From Zingiber officinale (taxonomy: Eukaryota; Streptophyta; Magnoliopsida; Zingiberales; Zingiberaceae), in assembly GCF_018446385.1 (NCBI RefSeq), contig NC_056002.1, forward strand, positions 3,769,474-3,833,473: DNA of 64,000 nucleotides. Direction: 5' to 3'. The translations under genes and the position numbers were made by a program. Positions 11,276 to 23,432 of this stretch are shown here, in pieces. Position 1 is the stretch's first letter; the number at the start of each line of letters is the position of its first letter. The notes beneath the pieces are model-generated. The model searched no databases. It was given only the letters and a program-made list of their open reading frames with translations, and had not been told where the DNA came from.

Positions 11276-12235
11276 TGTAGGATCAATGCACATGAGAGTG
11301 AGGTCTAAATCATGTGTATTTTATTTTTTTTTCATTTTAAAAAGACTTGTCAAAAATCAGTGCATAGTAGAAGAAAACAGAATAAGAAAAAGACAAAAGA
11401 ACCAGTACACAGTCAGTTACTTGGTTTATAGCTCAATGACTACTACTCCAAAACCACACCCCCTTGGGACGTATCCAACGGGCAATATACTAAAAATCAA
11501 ACCTCGAATACAAATGAAGATCAAAGTGTAACAAGCTATACTTTTTTTATGCAAGAACAATAGTAAATAACTTTTAAAATATTGTCGACACTTGTAGTAG
11601 TTGAAGCTCATAGCTTGAGGTTAGTGTCGTTCTAACTGCATCAATTGAGCGTAGTAAAGTTTCAGGAGCACCTCCAAACGGCTGAGGGCACCTCCAATGC
11701 CTCAACCTGAGACACCTCTATTAACCCAAGGTGCCTTCAACGCTGAAGTTTTATTTTTGACTCTTATCTACTTGGGGGCTCCTCCACACACTCAAGGTGC
11801 CTCCAAGCTTTCAATCAAGACACCCTCCATCACTTGAGACACCTTAGGTACTATTCATTCTAGCTTTATTTTTTTTATTCTAAGCTCCTGCAAAATATAA
11901 TAGTCTAAATAACAAAATTACCTATAAAATAGAGTTAGTACAACTGCATAAATTAATTTATGAATTAGATTCTATCTAACACAATTAGGATCTAGTCTTA
12001 ATCTCAACTTAGATTTTCAAAATGGATTTAAGTTAGACTATCATTTATAGTCCCTCTGGGACTTGTTCTCACTGGATCTTTCTACTATATTTGCTTACCT
12101 AACTTACCATTTTTCAAAATCACTTGACTCGACGTCTGACCCACCAAGTTTTCCTACCAAATGCCTCATCTAGACTTAGTTAGTTGTCATGTCCTGCTGA
12201 CCTAACTGGACTTCCAGTTTTGGAGGTGTTAACTA
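11276..12235 (-). mobile_element. copia LTR fragment (copy C)
   Basis: It starts TGTAGGATCAATG exactly where the LINE homology ends. It then follows the same family layout: a TTACTTGG segment near 11417, CTACTCC near 11442, then a block with repeated CACTTGAGACACC-type phrases. It fades near 12235 and joins the gag-like segment. It could be the distal LTR of the element whose other LTR is at 13457-14863, but no matching target duplication was found (CTTCG on the left, ATTTT on the right). Confidence 0.5.
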
Positions 12236-12239
12236 ATTT

Positions 12240-13456
12240 GGAGTCTCTCCCTGAATTATTGAATATTTATTTTATTAGGTTTATTTAAATATTTAGGTTA
12301 AGTATTTTAATTAAGTTAAATCTAGATTTTATGAATTTTAATTTATGTTTCTGATTTAGATTCAGTTTGTTATTATATTTATTGATTAATTTCATAATCA
12401 AGAAATACTTGATTATATCTTGGGTTTTTATTTAAATTTGGCTTAGACTTGTAATCAAGTCTAGATTTAATAATTTGGTAATTATCTTTTCTTGTTTATG
12501 AATTTTGTTTTTCAAAAAATTGATTTGTTTTTCTAATTTCTTGAACCTCGAATATGAAAATTTAAAGATTAAAGAATTATTTTTAAATTATTATTTAGAT
12601 TTTTATTAGTTAACTTATTTGGTTGAGCATGCATATCTAATTGTTGAGGTAAATCCAAACTAGAGCAATGATGATTATCTAATTTACTAACATGCATAGA
12701 AAAAATTGGATTGTCATGTATTGTAAACTTACTAACTTTTGCTTCCCCTGGATTCTTGGGTCTTCTTTCTAGGTATTGAGGTTTGAAGTGACCCATCTTT
12801 TTGCAATTGAAGCATTGGATATGCTCCTTCCCTTTTTGAACTTTAGGTGTCGACTTCTCCTTTACTTCTGGTTGTGTGGTTCGAGTCTTATAGGTGGGAC
12901 ACTTACTTCTGTAGTGCCCTCTTTCACTGCATTCAAAACATATTATATGATATTTGAATTTTGAATTGACGATTTTACCTTTGGAATCTTCGTTTGGATT
13001 CTCCTCCTAATCCATCGTTGTCTCAAATTCGAATTTTGTCTTTTGTTCTGATTCAGATCCTCTTACCTCCTCTTGTGCCATTAAAGCCATAAAGGTGGTT
13101 TGGTCTGATTCTAAGGATGACTCTGGAGATTCAGACTCTGATCTAAGCTCGAGTTCAACTTGTTCCTCTAGCTCCATCGGTTCCTTGTGAAGCTTGGTCA
13201 GACGAGTCCAGAACTCATAGGCATCTTGATGTTCTCCAATTTTGCATGTGATTTCATTAGGTAATAAATATGAAACTAACTTTATTACCTTGTGGTTTGC
13301 TTCCGAGTTCTAGGTTGATCGTCTCAGTGTCATGCCGCCATCGAAGTCAGAATTATTTTTAATCACAAACGATATATAATTTATCTTTTAAAAAGGACCC
13401 CCTTTACCTAATTGGTGGTTGCACTAATTCAGAACGGTACCTGCTCTGATACCACT
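12240..13456 (-). pseudogene. copia gag remnant, Sirevirus-like
   Basis: The minus strand shows an acidic Ser/Glu-rich stretch near 13100-13170, then two CCHC zinc-knuckle segments near 12930 (CFECSERGHYRSKC) and 12790 (GHFKPQ). An Asn/Lys-rich tail follows. Two knuckles after an acidic stretch suggest the SIRE/Maximus branch of Ty1/copia; that lineage call is an inference. No protease, integrase or RT follows, so most of the element is gone. A fossil with several breaks. Confidence 0.7.
13443..13454 (-). other. copia primer binding site (Met-tRNA type)
   Basis: The minus strand reads TGGTATCAGAGC, the standard plant copia site complementary to initiator Met-tRNA. It lies two bases from the start of the LTR at 13457, which fixes the element's orientation as minus. 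Confidence 0.85.
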
Positions 13457-14863
13457 TGTTGGATCGTAAAGTTCGCTAGAAGGGGGATGAATAACGATTG
13501 TTGAAACTTAATCGAGTAAGTAACGGAAACAGAAAACTAAGAAAAATGCTAACACACCAAGTTTTTACTTAGTTCGGAGCCTTCGTCGACTCCTACTCCA
13601 AGGTCCGCACTCGTCGAGTGCTTTCGTTGGACAATCCACTAATAGTTCGTGAAAAAGAGTTACAAGATTAGGATAAGAATTATAAAACTAAATTACCGAT
13701 AACAAGGAAATTAAAACTGAGTCGCAGTTTGTCGGAGGTGCTTTGCAGCATCACGGAAGCGTCTTTGGAGCAGTGCGCAATAGAGCAATCGTGGTAGAAA
13801 GTTGTGTTTGACTCTTGGTGGAAGACTGCTTATATAAGCAGTTCTGCGCCTGGATCCTTTCCGGGCGCCTGGACCATGACGTCGGCCAACCAATCAGTGT
13901 GTTCCACGCTGGCGACGAGATAAGCTTCGGGCATTCTTAGCGCCCGGACCCCCTTTTCCAACATTCCTTTTTCCTACAAGAAAAGGTTAGTCCGAGGTAA
14001 ATAAAAATTATACTACCTTGCAAACTAAAGTTAGCACAATATGATAAATAGAGTAGTAATTAGATTTTGTCTTCTCGAGCCCAAAATCTATTTAAGATCT
14101 TAACTTAGATTTCCAAAATGGATGTAAGTTGGATTGACACTTACTGTTCCCTCAAACGGGGAATGCGTCCTCACAAAGTCACTCTCCTCCAGTACTTACC
14201 TTAACTTATCGTCTTGCCAGACAGCCGGTCAGCCCGTCGACCTGTCTACACTTCATGCCAACCATCCGATCGGCCCGTTGACCTAGCTAGACTTCCCTGC
14301 AACACTGAGTTAGCACAATAGATAACACAGTAAAGTAAGATAGTGTTTAACAGATTTCAAGATTCGCTAGTCCGGTCGATCGCGCGCGGTCGACCGAAAA
14401 CCAGTCGGTCACATATAACCTAGGGTTACCTCCTCTAGAGCTGTCCAGCTTCACTCACTAGGACTTCTATTGCATGACTTCATTCACCAGGACTTCCACC
14501 ACCTAGCTTCACTCACTAGGACTTCCACTACCTATCTTCACTCACCAGGACTTCCACCACCTAGCTTCACTCATTAGAGTTTGGCTTCACTCTCCAGGAC
14601 CTTCACCACCTAGCTTTACTCACTAGGGCCTGACTTCACTCACCAGGACTTCCACTTTGCCTAACCTCCAGTTAGGACTACTCACTTAGTAGACTTCTCA
14701 CTTGTCTATCCTTTGGATATGACTTACCTTTGCTAGTCATCTAGTCCTGACTAGACTTCTCTCCTCTAAACATCAAGTTCTATTTGGATAAACCCTTGGT
14801 CAAATTGACCAAACTTAGGTATATTGTCAAGCATCGAAACCCTAGAGGTCGATTGCACCAACA
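13457..14863 (-). mobile_element. copia 5' LTR (copy D)
   Basis: The 1407-bp LTR runs TGTTGGATCG to TTGCACCAACA and adjoins the primer binding site on its left. It shares the family blocks seen in copies A, B, E and F, including the TTCGGAGCC segment near 13575 and the CTCACCAGGACTTCC tandem units near 14450-14650. As the primer site lies on the low-coordinate side, this is the 5' LTR of a minus-strand element. Confidence 0.8.
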
Positions 14864-16000
14864 ATTTTTACTTGGTTCGGAGCTTTCGACGACTCCTAGT
14901 CCAAAGCTCACATTCATTGAGTGCTCTCATTGGGCAATCACTATAAGTTCGAAAATGAATTACAGAATTTGAGTACATGAACTGTAAATGAAAGATTATT
15001 GACAAAAAGAAAGTATGAAGAGAATTCCTTCAACGTAGGTTGTCAGGCCAGCTATTTAGGATCGTCGAAGCTTTCTCATAGCGCGTAAGAGCGAAAGTTG
15101 TAGCAAATGTTGTGTTGAAGTTACTGGTTGAAGTCTCCTTTTATAGCCTTGTTTGGGCGCCTAGACCCCTTCTCTGGCGCTTGGACTATGCTGACATGGC
15201 AAGCTCTCGTTGAAACTTCATCCTCGAAATTTATTCACCTCCGGACGTCCAGACACCCTTTGGGCGACTAGACCGCTGGTGTGGGCCGACCAATCGTTAT
15301 GCTCTACCACACCGCGAAGATCAACTTTCACTGGTCTGGGTGCTCAGACTGCCCAGGTGCCTGGCCAGACATCTGACCGGGGTTGCTGCCTTTGCGAACA
15401 TTGCCTGGGGGCCTGGAGTAACTCTGGGCACCCGGACCACTTTTTGCCTTTCTCTTTTCTGTAACAAAAAGTTAGTCCAGATATAAAACAGAGTTCGCAC
15501 ATTTAAAAATATGATCAAATTATGACTTAGATCTCGTCTTCTCAAAATTAGGATCTAGTCATGATCTCAACTTAAACTTCCTAAATGGCTCTAAGCTGGA
15601 CCGCACCTAAAGTCCCTACCGGGACTCGTCCGCACTAGATCTCTCTCCTGCAGTGACTTACCTCAGTTACCATTTGCAGACTTCTTTGATGTCATGTCCT
15701 TTGACCCACCAGGACTTCTTGTCAAATTTCAACCAATCTGGACTTCCTCCTACCAAATCTCAACTGATTCAGACTTCGTGCCAGCTATCAATCTAGCTGG
15801 ATTTCTTTCTGCCATATCTCAACTAATCTAGACTTCGTGTCAACCATCAACCTAACTAGATTTCATTCTAGTGCTCCAGTCTTCTAGATCCATTAAGTCT
15901 TGCACATTTAGTACAAATATTAGATAAACATAATATCTAACTTTAATTCATTTGTCATTTATCAAAATTCAGATTTAATCATTATTGACAACTATACCAG
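14864..16000 (-). mobile_element. copia LTR fragment (copy E), left end missing
   Basis: Directly after LTR D the sequence enters another copy of the same LTR, about 100 bases in (TTTACTTGGTTCGGAGC). It can be followed to the TTATCAAAATTCAGATTTAATC block near 15958, which matches the end of copy A. The right end is uncertain (about 15990-16010). Copy D may have inserted into copy E, or the two may have been joined by recombination. Confidence 0.6.
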
Positions 16001-17655
16001 TATATTCAAATTGGATCCTCGCTCCTGTGGCCTTATGTTGCTATAGGCGTGTTGTCATCTTTGTCTTACAATTATTATTGAAAAAATTAGCCCATGGCTT
16101 CCCTTGATGATGGCCACGAGTTGCATCATCATTCTCAAATGAAAGCCCCAAGTCCTCTTGAATGTTTCGGCTGGCAGAGTTTTAGCAGCCTCAATATTCA
16201 TGTGCCGTCAGATTTCTTGCCTCTTATGTATCCACCTTAGCAGCATGTGGAGCCTTATCAGCCTCTTACGTGGCATTTACATCTGTCATAGGATGCTTGC
16301 TGCGTGCATTCCTGAGTCACATCAGCAACCACCTCTTCATTCAAGTCTTCCATCTTCCCGATCTCGTGGGTCATCCGAGATGACATGGGATGGAAGTTAC
16401 TACAAGGAGGCCCTCGGATTGAAACTCAGTGGTAACGGAGGAATAAATCCTCTATCCCTGTATCCTACCCGGTCCGTCTCATATTAGCTCGGATGCTACG
16501 ATTTACCTCCTTCACAATGACCGTGAATCCGATCGGTGGAGACTCGGGAGTGAGAATTTCGTCTTTTGCTGCAAGTCTTCCATATTCCCACACAAGTAAT
16601 CCAATTGGCCGCTCGATTTACAATCTCCCTGTTGTCCAATGGCAACGGAAAAACAAGGCTTTTCCCTGTTGGTTGGGCCTTTTGATTGAATCATGGGGGA
16701 GTGATTAGATCATTTCCTCTTTTTTTACCTTGGGAATAAAGTAACAAGCAGATCCCAAGGGGGGAAATTGCTGCCCATCTCACCAAATCAAAATCTGTTT
16801 TGCTGGAATTTGAATTTGGAAACTAACCATTGGCTGATGTTAGATCTTCCTAATCTGTCAATAACCAGAGAGACTGCCGAAGTTGAGGAAGAAGACCGAA
16901 AAATAACCCTTGGTGAAAAACTCAACACTTCTAGCCGGGATACCAAAATACAAGAAGTCCTCTTTCACATAATGCAACATCAGTTTACTCGTCCATTTGT
17001 TTTTAGCTTTGGAATATAAACATGATGGTGGAGCGGCGAAAAGGACTTCACTCCTGTTGAGAGTCCTTTGATGGATCCCTTTCAAAAGTAAAGCGAGAAT
17101 TGAAGCATCCATTTGTTTCTAGTTATGATTATAACTGTTATAATATAATGTTGATGTGTTGATTAAAGATAAAAGTGTTTGTCTAAATTGATTAGCGTCC
17201 ATTAGAAATGAAAATATCTATATGCAACAACTATGAATTATAACTATGATAATATATTGTTACTAAAAATAAAGACTATACTTTACCTCTAGATGTCTGG
17301 TTGCTACACGCCTACACCTCAACTCATGACTCGGTATATTCTATTTCAGTCTCTAACAAAAAAGGACGTGGTTTTGACTTTTGTGGCGTGTTTACTTAGG
17401 CAAAGGAAATATGAGGGGAGAGAAAAAGTGGAAGTCCTTAGGTGCTAAATGGATGATTTATTGGACCACCTAAGTAAGCAAGGCAAGGCCCATGCTCGAT
17501 TTGTCACCTTCGTGATTTCCTTTTTCGATTTTAAAATTTTTATTTGTAATAAAAAAAAATCATACTTATCCCATCTTTTTCGATATTGTTCTTCACTCTT
17601 TCCTGCGTCGTCGGTTCGCCGATCAAGAATTCGACGGATTGTGGCGAGGGCGAAG
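16001..17655. other. upstream spacer of the ISU gene
   Basis: No gene is supported. Frames up to about 109 residues occur between 16150 and 17112 but show no domain I recognise. Moderate GC and scattered codon-like stretches near 16300-16700 could be a decayed transposon. The last 300 bases before 17656 should hold the ISU promoter and leader; no clear TATA box was seen. Confidence 0.4.
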
Positions 17656-20600
17656 ATGTTGGGCGCGGCGGCAAGGCGAATTCTTGGATTAGGGCTGGGG
17701 AAACGGGCGCCGGGGGCGATGACGGCGACGGCCTCGCGGGGATACCACGAGAGGGTGGTGGACCACTACGAGAACCCTCGGAACGTCGGATCCTTCGACA
17801 AGAGTGATCCTTCGGTGGGGACGGGTCTTGTCGGCGCGCCGGCGTGTGGCGACGTGATGAAGCTGCAGATCAAGGTCGACGATGATACTGGAAAGATCGT
17901 CGATGCCTGCTTCAAGACCTTCGGTTGCGGCTCGGCCATCGCGTCATCTTCTGTTGGTATGACCTTTAAAACCCTAATTCCCAATCTGTGCTGCACGATA
18001 TTCCTTTTTTTTTTTTAATTGACTTTAATCGTGTCATATATTTTTTTTTTCCGGATTTTGTGCTTTGCGTCATTGAGATAATTTGACAACTATGACTGGG
18101 TAGTTTTGAAAGATGAGAATCCTTTCTGCTATTCTAATTATGTACTTATGTTGCAAATTAAGGAGGAAAACTTACCCGCGATGAATGCTGGAATCGTGAA
18201 AACAGTCGGACACATTGTTCGAAAGTTGTTCTTTACACATTTTAGCTAGGATTCAGACACAATAAAACACTAGAGAAAAGAAATTTATAGAAAACCACTG
18301 ATGCTATCTGACAAACATTCTTTGATTCATGATCAACTCTGGAATTCAGTAGCTAATTTGGCTTTCGTGCTTGAACTTGAAGAATCAACAGAGAATGTGA
18401 AACGAGTTTCTCGCTTTATTAGCTATTAGAGAAAACAATGGCTGAAATATTATTGTGACTGGTGATGAAAACCTTTGAACTTCTATATAATTCACTGTTA
18501 TTCTCTTTGAGTTTAAGGAATAACTATGAATTTATTACCATCAGTAATTCAGTGATATATTTCAAGATTTATATATTGATTTCTGATTTTGTAATTGTAG
18601 TTATCTTTCTCTCATTAATAGAATACTTTCTATTGGGGAAGAAGAAGTGTTGGCTCAAAAGAAGTTATTTTGTATTAAAATATTGCTTAACAATAAGGTT
18701 GCCCTTTTAATGGTTAAATATTCTTGTTTTATTCGATATTAGGAAACTATTGCTTTTGCATAATGCATCATATGGTATTCATCTATTATCAATTGCAGCA
18801 ACGGAATGGGTGAAAGGAAAACATATGGAAGACGTGTTATCCATCAAAAATACGTAAGTTTGAATTTCCCATGACTTGCTATTACAATTAAATTGCTGAA
18901 CCCTCAAGAAAACTCCACTAATATTTTTTAGCAGCATGACCGTATGGTACTATAGAAAAATTGAGACTTGCAATTGGACAGAGCTATCATTAGACAGGCT
19001 AAGTTAATTAAATTCAATTACTTTTTTAGCTGAATATTTTCTCTCGGTCTTCAACTAGGAAGTACCCTATGCAATAAACATTTATTTGCCTATCATATCT
19101 GAAGCAGTCGTGTGGTGAACAATTTATTTACTCTGTTTATTAGAACTGTATTATAAGAAGCAATCATGATTTTTGGTTTCTAAATTTATTTTGCTATGTG
19201 TATTTAGATTAACCCAAACACATCTGGATTACTTGGTCATGATTCAAGGCACCAGTTTTTCTTTCCAAGTCCAACATATAGACAGGATTATGAGTATTGT
19301 GTGGTAATTCTGTCAAAATAATTTATGAGCACCAGATAAGACTGAAATGATTCAGCTTAAAAAAAATGTGAATCCTGTCAGTCTGAACCATTACATGGAA
19401 TTCTGGAATATAATGGAAACAACTGAATCATGCTTTTATTTTTATATACCATCATTATTATTTTTTCCCCATCTGTGCAACACCACTGATTATGCTTGAG
19501 TTGAACAATTCAATGACTTTATTTATTCAATTTGCTTGTATTAATAGTTAAGTTTCTACTAATATAAAGTAGGAGATACCTCTTAAGGTATAACATGTAG
19601 GTAGTTCTGAACTGGATGAGAGCTGAGACACTGAAAATAGAAAATAGTACAAAAGTTATTGAAGTATTGAGTTCCAAAAGCCTTTTGTTATTCTATTCTA
19701 ATGATTCTAGTTAAATAGATGGTAATTGTGCCTTGAGAAAGACCTGTTCCAGACTAACATTTGTCTCTTAAGAAAGTTTAATGACTTTCATCAACAGGAA
19801 AGTCATCAGTTTCTTATTCTTGAACAACCTATGAGGATTCATTTGCTATAAGATTACCTGTCTTGTTGGGCAAATGAACATTGCCATTAATTAGTAGGCT
19901 TATTCAATATTAGGATGGGCCTTCATGTGCACTTTCCCATTTTACCCTAGCGACCGATGGGAAACTTCCATGGATTGGATCGGTTGGCCCAAGTTCGACG
20001 TTACCTACGTGGTTAATCATTTTTTTTAGTGAAGAAGTACACATTTCCTTCATACTCTTTCCTAGGAAATGGGAAGGGATTGATTGGCATTGACTATTTA
20101 TGGATTTGTCCAAAAAATTTTCTCGCTTGTCAATCTTTGGCTTCTCCTTTTGTATAAACAGTACAATGGTTTCTTTTAACAAAGCATTCATGACAAAGCT
20201 GCCCTTCCTTCCCAGTGGTCTCTAGATTAAGGATCACAGCATTCCTTGCTGAATTATTTGGGCATCTACTGTAGTTTTATGAAGAACCATTTTTACCTCT
20301 ACCTGATTAACAGTTCTAAATATGAATTCCTATTCTTATATCAGGAAAACTGATTCTGAATTTGACTTGCGTTGATATACTTATAGCCATCAGAATCAAA
20401 TTTGTAGGTATTATTCTCAGGTCCTGATGTAAAAGTTATACTATATCGTGCACTGTCCTTCCGAATTTTTTATTATTAGGGCCTAAGCCTTTGTTACCCT
20501 GGTGATGATCTATTGTGTTGCTTGCGTTGGTGATTCCTTGTTTTGTCATCCTTTCTGGCTTTGGCATTTGCCCTACCTTTGGCCGAAAAGTCATTAGAAA

Positions 20601-20870
20601 ATCGTACTCTTATCTGGTTTTAATTTTTTTCCTTCACTCTTAAGTGGTCGTGTTATTAATCACAACTATTTGCTTCTGATATGATGATATTATTTACTTG
20701 TGTTCTATAGAGAAATTGCCAAACACCTTTCACTTCCACCGGTGAAGCTTCACTGCAGCATGCTCGCTGAAGATGCAATCAAAGCTGCTGTGAAAGACTA
20801 CAAAGCAAAAAATTCCAAGGCAACTGGAAAGGCTGAGACAGTGCAAACTGACAAAGTTGAGAATACCTAA
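17656..20870 (+). CDS. ISU: ISU-type iron-sulfur cluster scaffold, mitochondrial
   Basis: Three exons at 17656-17956, 18799-18853 and 20711-20870 join in frame with GT-AG sites to give 171 residues. The first 28 or so residues (MLGAAARRILGLGLGKRAPG) are Ala/Arg-rich and acid-free, as in mitochondrial presequences. The IscU core follows: YHERVVDHYENPRNVGSFDK, then the cluster ligands in GAPACGDVMK, FGCGSAIASSS and LHCSML. The LPPVK motif, which in this family is the binding site for the Hsp70 chaperone that releases the cluster, is intact. The protein holds the nascent 2Fe-2S cluster built by NFS1/ISD11/frataxin. The 1.9-kb second intron contains no recognised element. An in-frame upstream ATG at 17449 would add an implausible Phe/Ile-rich leader, so the start at 17656 is preferred. 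Confidence 0.95.
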
Positions 20871-22799
20871 AAATATGACCTACTTGGAAGAACATGCATA
20901 CAATTATTTTACCGAGTTGTATAACTTGTGCCCAGTTTGCTATCACATGCCTATCGGTACAAACCCATTCTAGAAAGATTGATTTGATGCATACCTGTCC
21001 TGATACCTTCTTGGTTAGGATGCCATTTTCCACTGTGATCATGTTCTTCAAAAATAAGCTATGGTGATATGGACATGTTGAAGATGTTATATCTAGGATT
21101 TGTGATTGTTTGTGTGCTTATTTTAAGTTGCTACTGATGCAGCTACGTGCAGCATACTGTCGATCGGAAGTGGTGATTCCAGAAGTTCAAGGTGGAGGAC
21201 TTGAGTTTAATCCTGCATGTGTCCATGTTATCGTTGGTTTATTTAGAGGTTGCTAGATCCGCACTTAGAACATCCAAGTCATTTTTCCTATCATTATATC
21301 ATTTTTCTTATTATTATATTTAAAATTTAAGATAAATAATTTATTTTATTAAATTTAGGTAATTATTTTTTACTATCTAATACATTAATTATTTTAAAAT
21401 TTCTATTATTTTTAATTTTTTTATTAATTTTTTCTCTTTCTTTTATGTTTTTATTATTATATCTTTTTGGAATGATTGGAAAAAGAGATTGAAAAGGATG
21501 AGTGAAATGAGATAGATTGAAAAAAATATTATTTTAATTTTAAGGTAGAGAGTTATTTTTTAAATTTAGAGAATTATTATTTATCTAATTTAATTTTAGG
21601 AAATAGATAGGATAGAGGATAGTTGATGTAATTTTCTATTTTAGAGTAAAATTTTTAAATAAGGTAGTTAATAAGGATGCTTAGGTTTTTTAAGGTCAAT
21701 AAAATGCATCTTATCAATAAATTATGGGTGCAGTATATATATATATATATAGAGTAATGATATCCTATGATAGAGTAATGATATCCTATGAACGGTTTTA
21801 TAGTGAACGGTCCACAATAATTTGTTCAAGGTGTCTAGAATTAATTTAGGCATTTTTTTTAGTTGAGGTGTTTGTCGCCTTGATTTTTTTTAAAATTTTA
21901 ATTTTTAAAAAATAAAAAAAAATCATAAATCGTAAGCTTAAACCATCTTAAATACATAAATTATAATATGTGAGTATCTAAAATTTTTTATCTTGAACAT
22001 TATAACCTAATAAGGAACTATAGAAAAATCTTATTAGTTTAAATTTATTATAACTCAACCCTTAAATTATAAAATCTTAAACCTTAACTACATATAATAT
22101 ATCATGTGAATATTTAAAATTTTTAATCTTAAACACTATAATCTAAAAACCTAAATGTTAGAAAAAAAAATTTAAATTTTAAAATTTTGAACTCTAAATT
22201 CATATAATATATCTTAAAATAAAATACTGAATGAGTTCAGACCCTTAGATTTATTCCAGACGCCTAGATGATGTCACCCACGGACGTTTAGATCAATTTT
22301 AGACACTTTGATGTCCGAGTGAATTGGCACACGAAGATCCGCATATATATATACTCATATGTTCGGATGCTAGTTCAAGCGTGTTCCTATTCATTTTTAA
22401 GAATTGAAGTATCTGGACATCAAGATATGCAAGGATCATCTAGGAATATGTAAGATAAATAAATTATATATATATATATTAGGGCACACTATATGCACAT
22501 CTCGGAATTTTGTCGATTTAAAATTTTTAAAATAATGCTATAATCAATCATTAAATTTTAAAAGTCAGATGTTATTGACATAATCAGGAGTTTAAAACAA
22601 ATAAAAAATTGAAACAACACTCTAAGCATGTCATAGACGCTGTCAACCTGTAGTGGGGCGCTATTTGTTACCGAAGATATACGGCTTACAAAATATATAT
22701 ATATAAAATTTTGTAAGCAGACGACCATAACTCTTTTTATATTCTTATAATTAATTGAGACCAATAGATCAGTGTCTCTCTATTAGACAAGTGGAACTT
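20871..22799. other. 3' flank of ISU and AT-rich spacer
   Basis: The ISU 3' UTR lies just after 20870. No gene is supported beyond it. From about 21290 the DNA is extremely AT-rich. A short direct duplication (AGAGTAATGATATCCTATGA) lies at about 21752 and 21770. Between 21930 and 22220 a diverged unit of roughly 110-130 bases, marked by a (T)ATCTTGAACATTATAACC-type phrase, appears two to three times. Confidence 0.5.
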
Positions 22800-23116
22800 A
22801 AAAAAAAAAAAATATATATATATATATATATAACTATCATGTTAACGACCCCAGTGAAAACTCCACGGCAGGAGATCCATTTAGGAATAAGTGCGTTCGC
22901 TTAGATATATATATATATAACTATCATATTAACGACCCCAGTGAAAACTCCACGGCAGGAGATCCATTAGGAATAAGTGTGTTCGCTTAGCGGGACTAAC
23001 ATAGACGATTTATTTTCTATGAGTCGAACCTGCACGGACAACCTACCCTGAATTTTCATGTGTCAATCCTTGGCCAGGTGGCACTCCCCAAGTTAGTACC
23101 GCCCGTGTGTAGGTCC
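22800..23116 (-). repeat. possible tRNA-derived SINE with T-rich end
   Basis: On the minus strand, TGGCCAAGGAT near 23076 resembles a pol III A box (ten of eleven positions) and GGTTCGACTC near 23030 fits the B box, about 45 bases apart, as in tRNA genes and SINEs. A tRNA-unrelated body follows, and the minus-strand 3' end is ATATAT followed by a run of T. T-ending SINEs are known in monocots (rice p-SINE1). The body is partly duplicated (see the tandem repeat here). Only one copy is in the window, so the call rests on box matches. Confidence 0.4.
22831..22990. repeat. tandem duplication of about 87 bp
   Basis: The segment from TAACTATCAT through GTGAAAACTCCACGGCAGG to GTTCGCTTAG occurs at 22831-22904 and again at 22918-22990. 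The copies differ at a few positions and are separated by an (AT)n run. It lies within the possible SINE body. Confidence 0.9.
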
Positions 23117-23374
23117 ACGACTCCGTCTAGGCACGCGCGAGGGAACACGTCAAAAAGTAAATTGTTACAACAACGTAACCGCGTGCGTGATCATCTTTCT
23201 TTCCTTCCACGAAAGAGCCGGTCAAGGGCCCGCAATTCCCACACGAGCCGATACTGACCGACTTCGTTGAATCAAAAACACTGGCCAATCATCAGACGTC
23301 CATAACCGAATTCTCAATAGATCCAACGGCTACCGCGCACTGATGGAGACGTAGCCATCGCATTCCCTTCTCTC

Positions 23375-23382
23375 TTTATAAC
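23375..23382 (+). promoter_or_regulatory. TATA box of the DUF1645 gene
   Basis: TTTATAAC follows a pyrimidine stretch (CTTCTCTC) 51 bases before the start codon at 23433, placing transcription start near 23405-23410. Confidence 0.6.
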
Positions 23383-23432
23383 CGCCCGCCACCCTCCCTC
23401 TTCTTCCCCCAAATCACAAACCGATTCCATCG

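Noticed and set aside
17449-17655. Upstream ATG extending the ISU frame
   Set aside because: The extension is Phe/Ile/Lys-rich, passes through a run of A, and lacks similarity to mitochondrial presequences; the ATG at 17656 gives a proper presequence.
19910-20191. 93-residue minus-strand frame in the second ISU intron
   Set aside because: There is no recognised domain, and it lies antisense inside an intron; it may be a decayed transposon piece.
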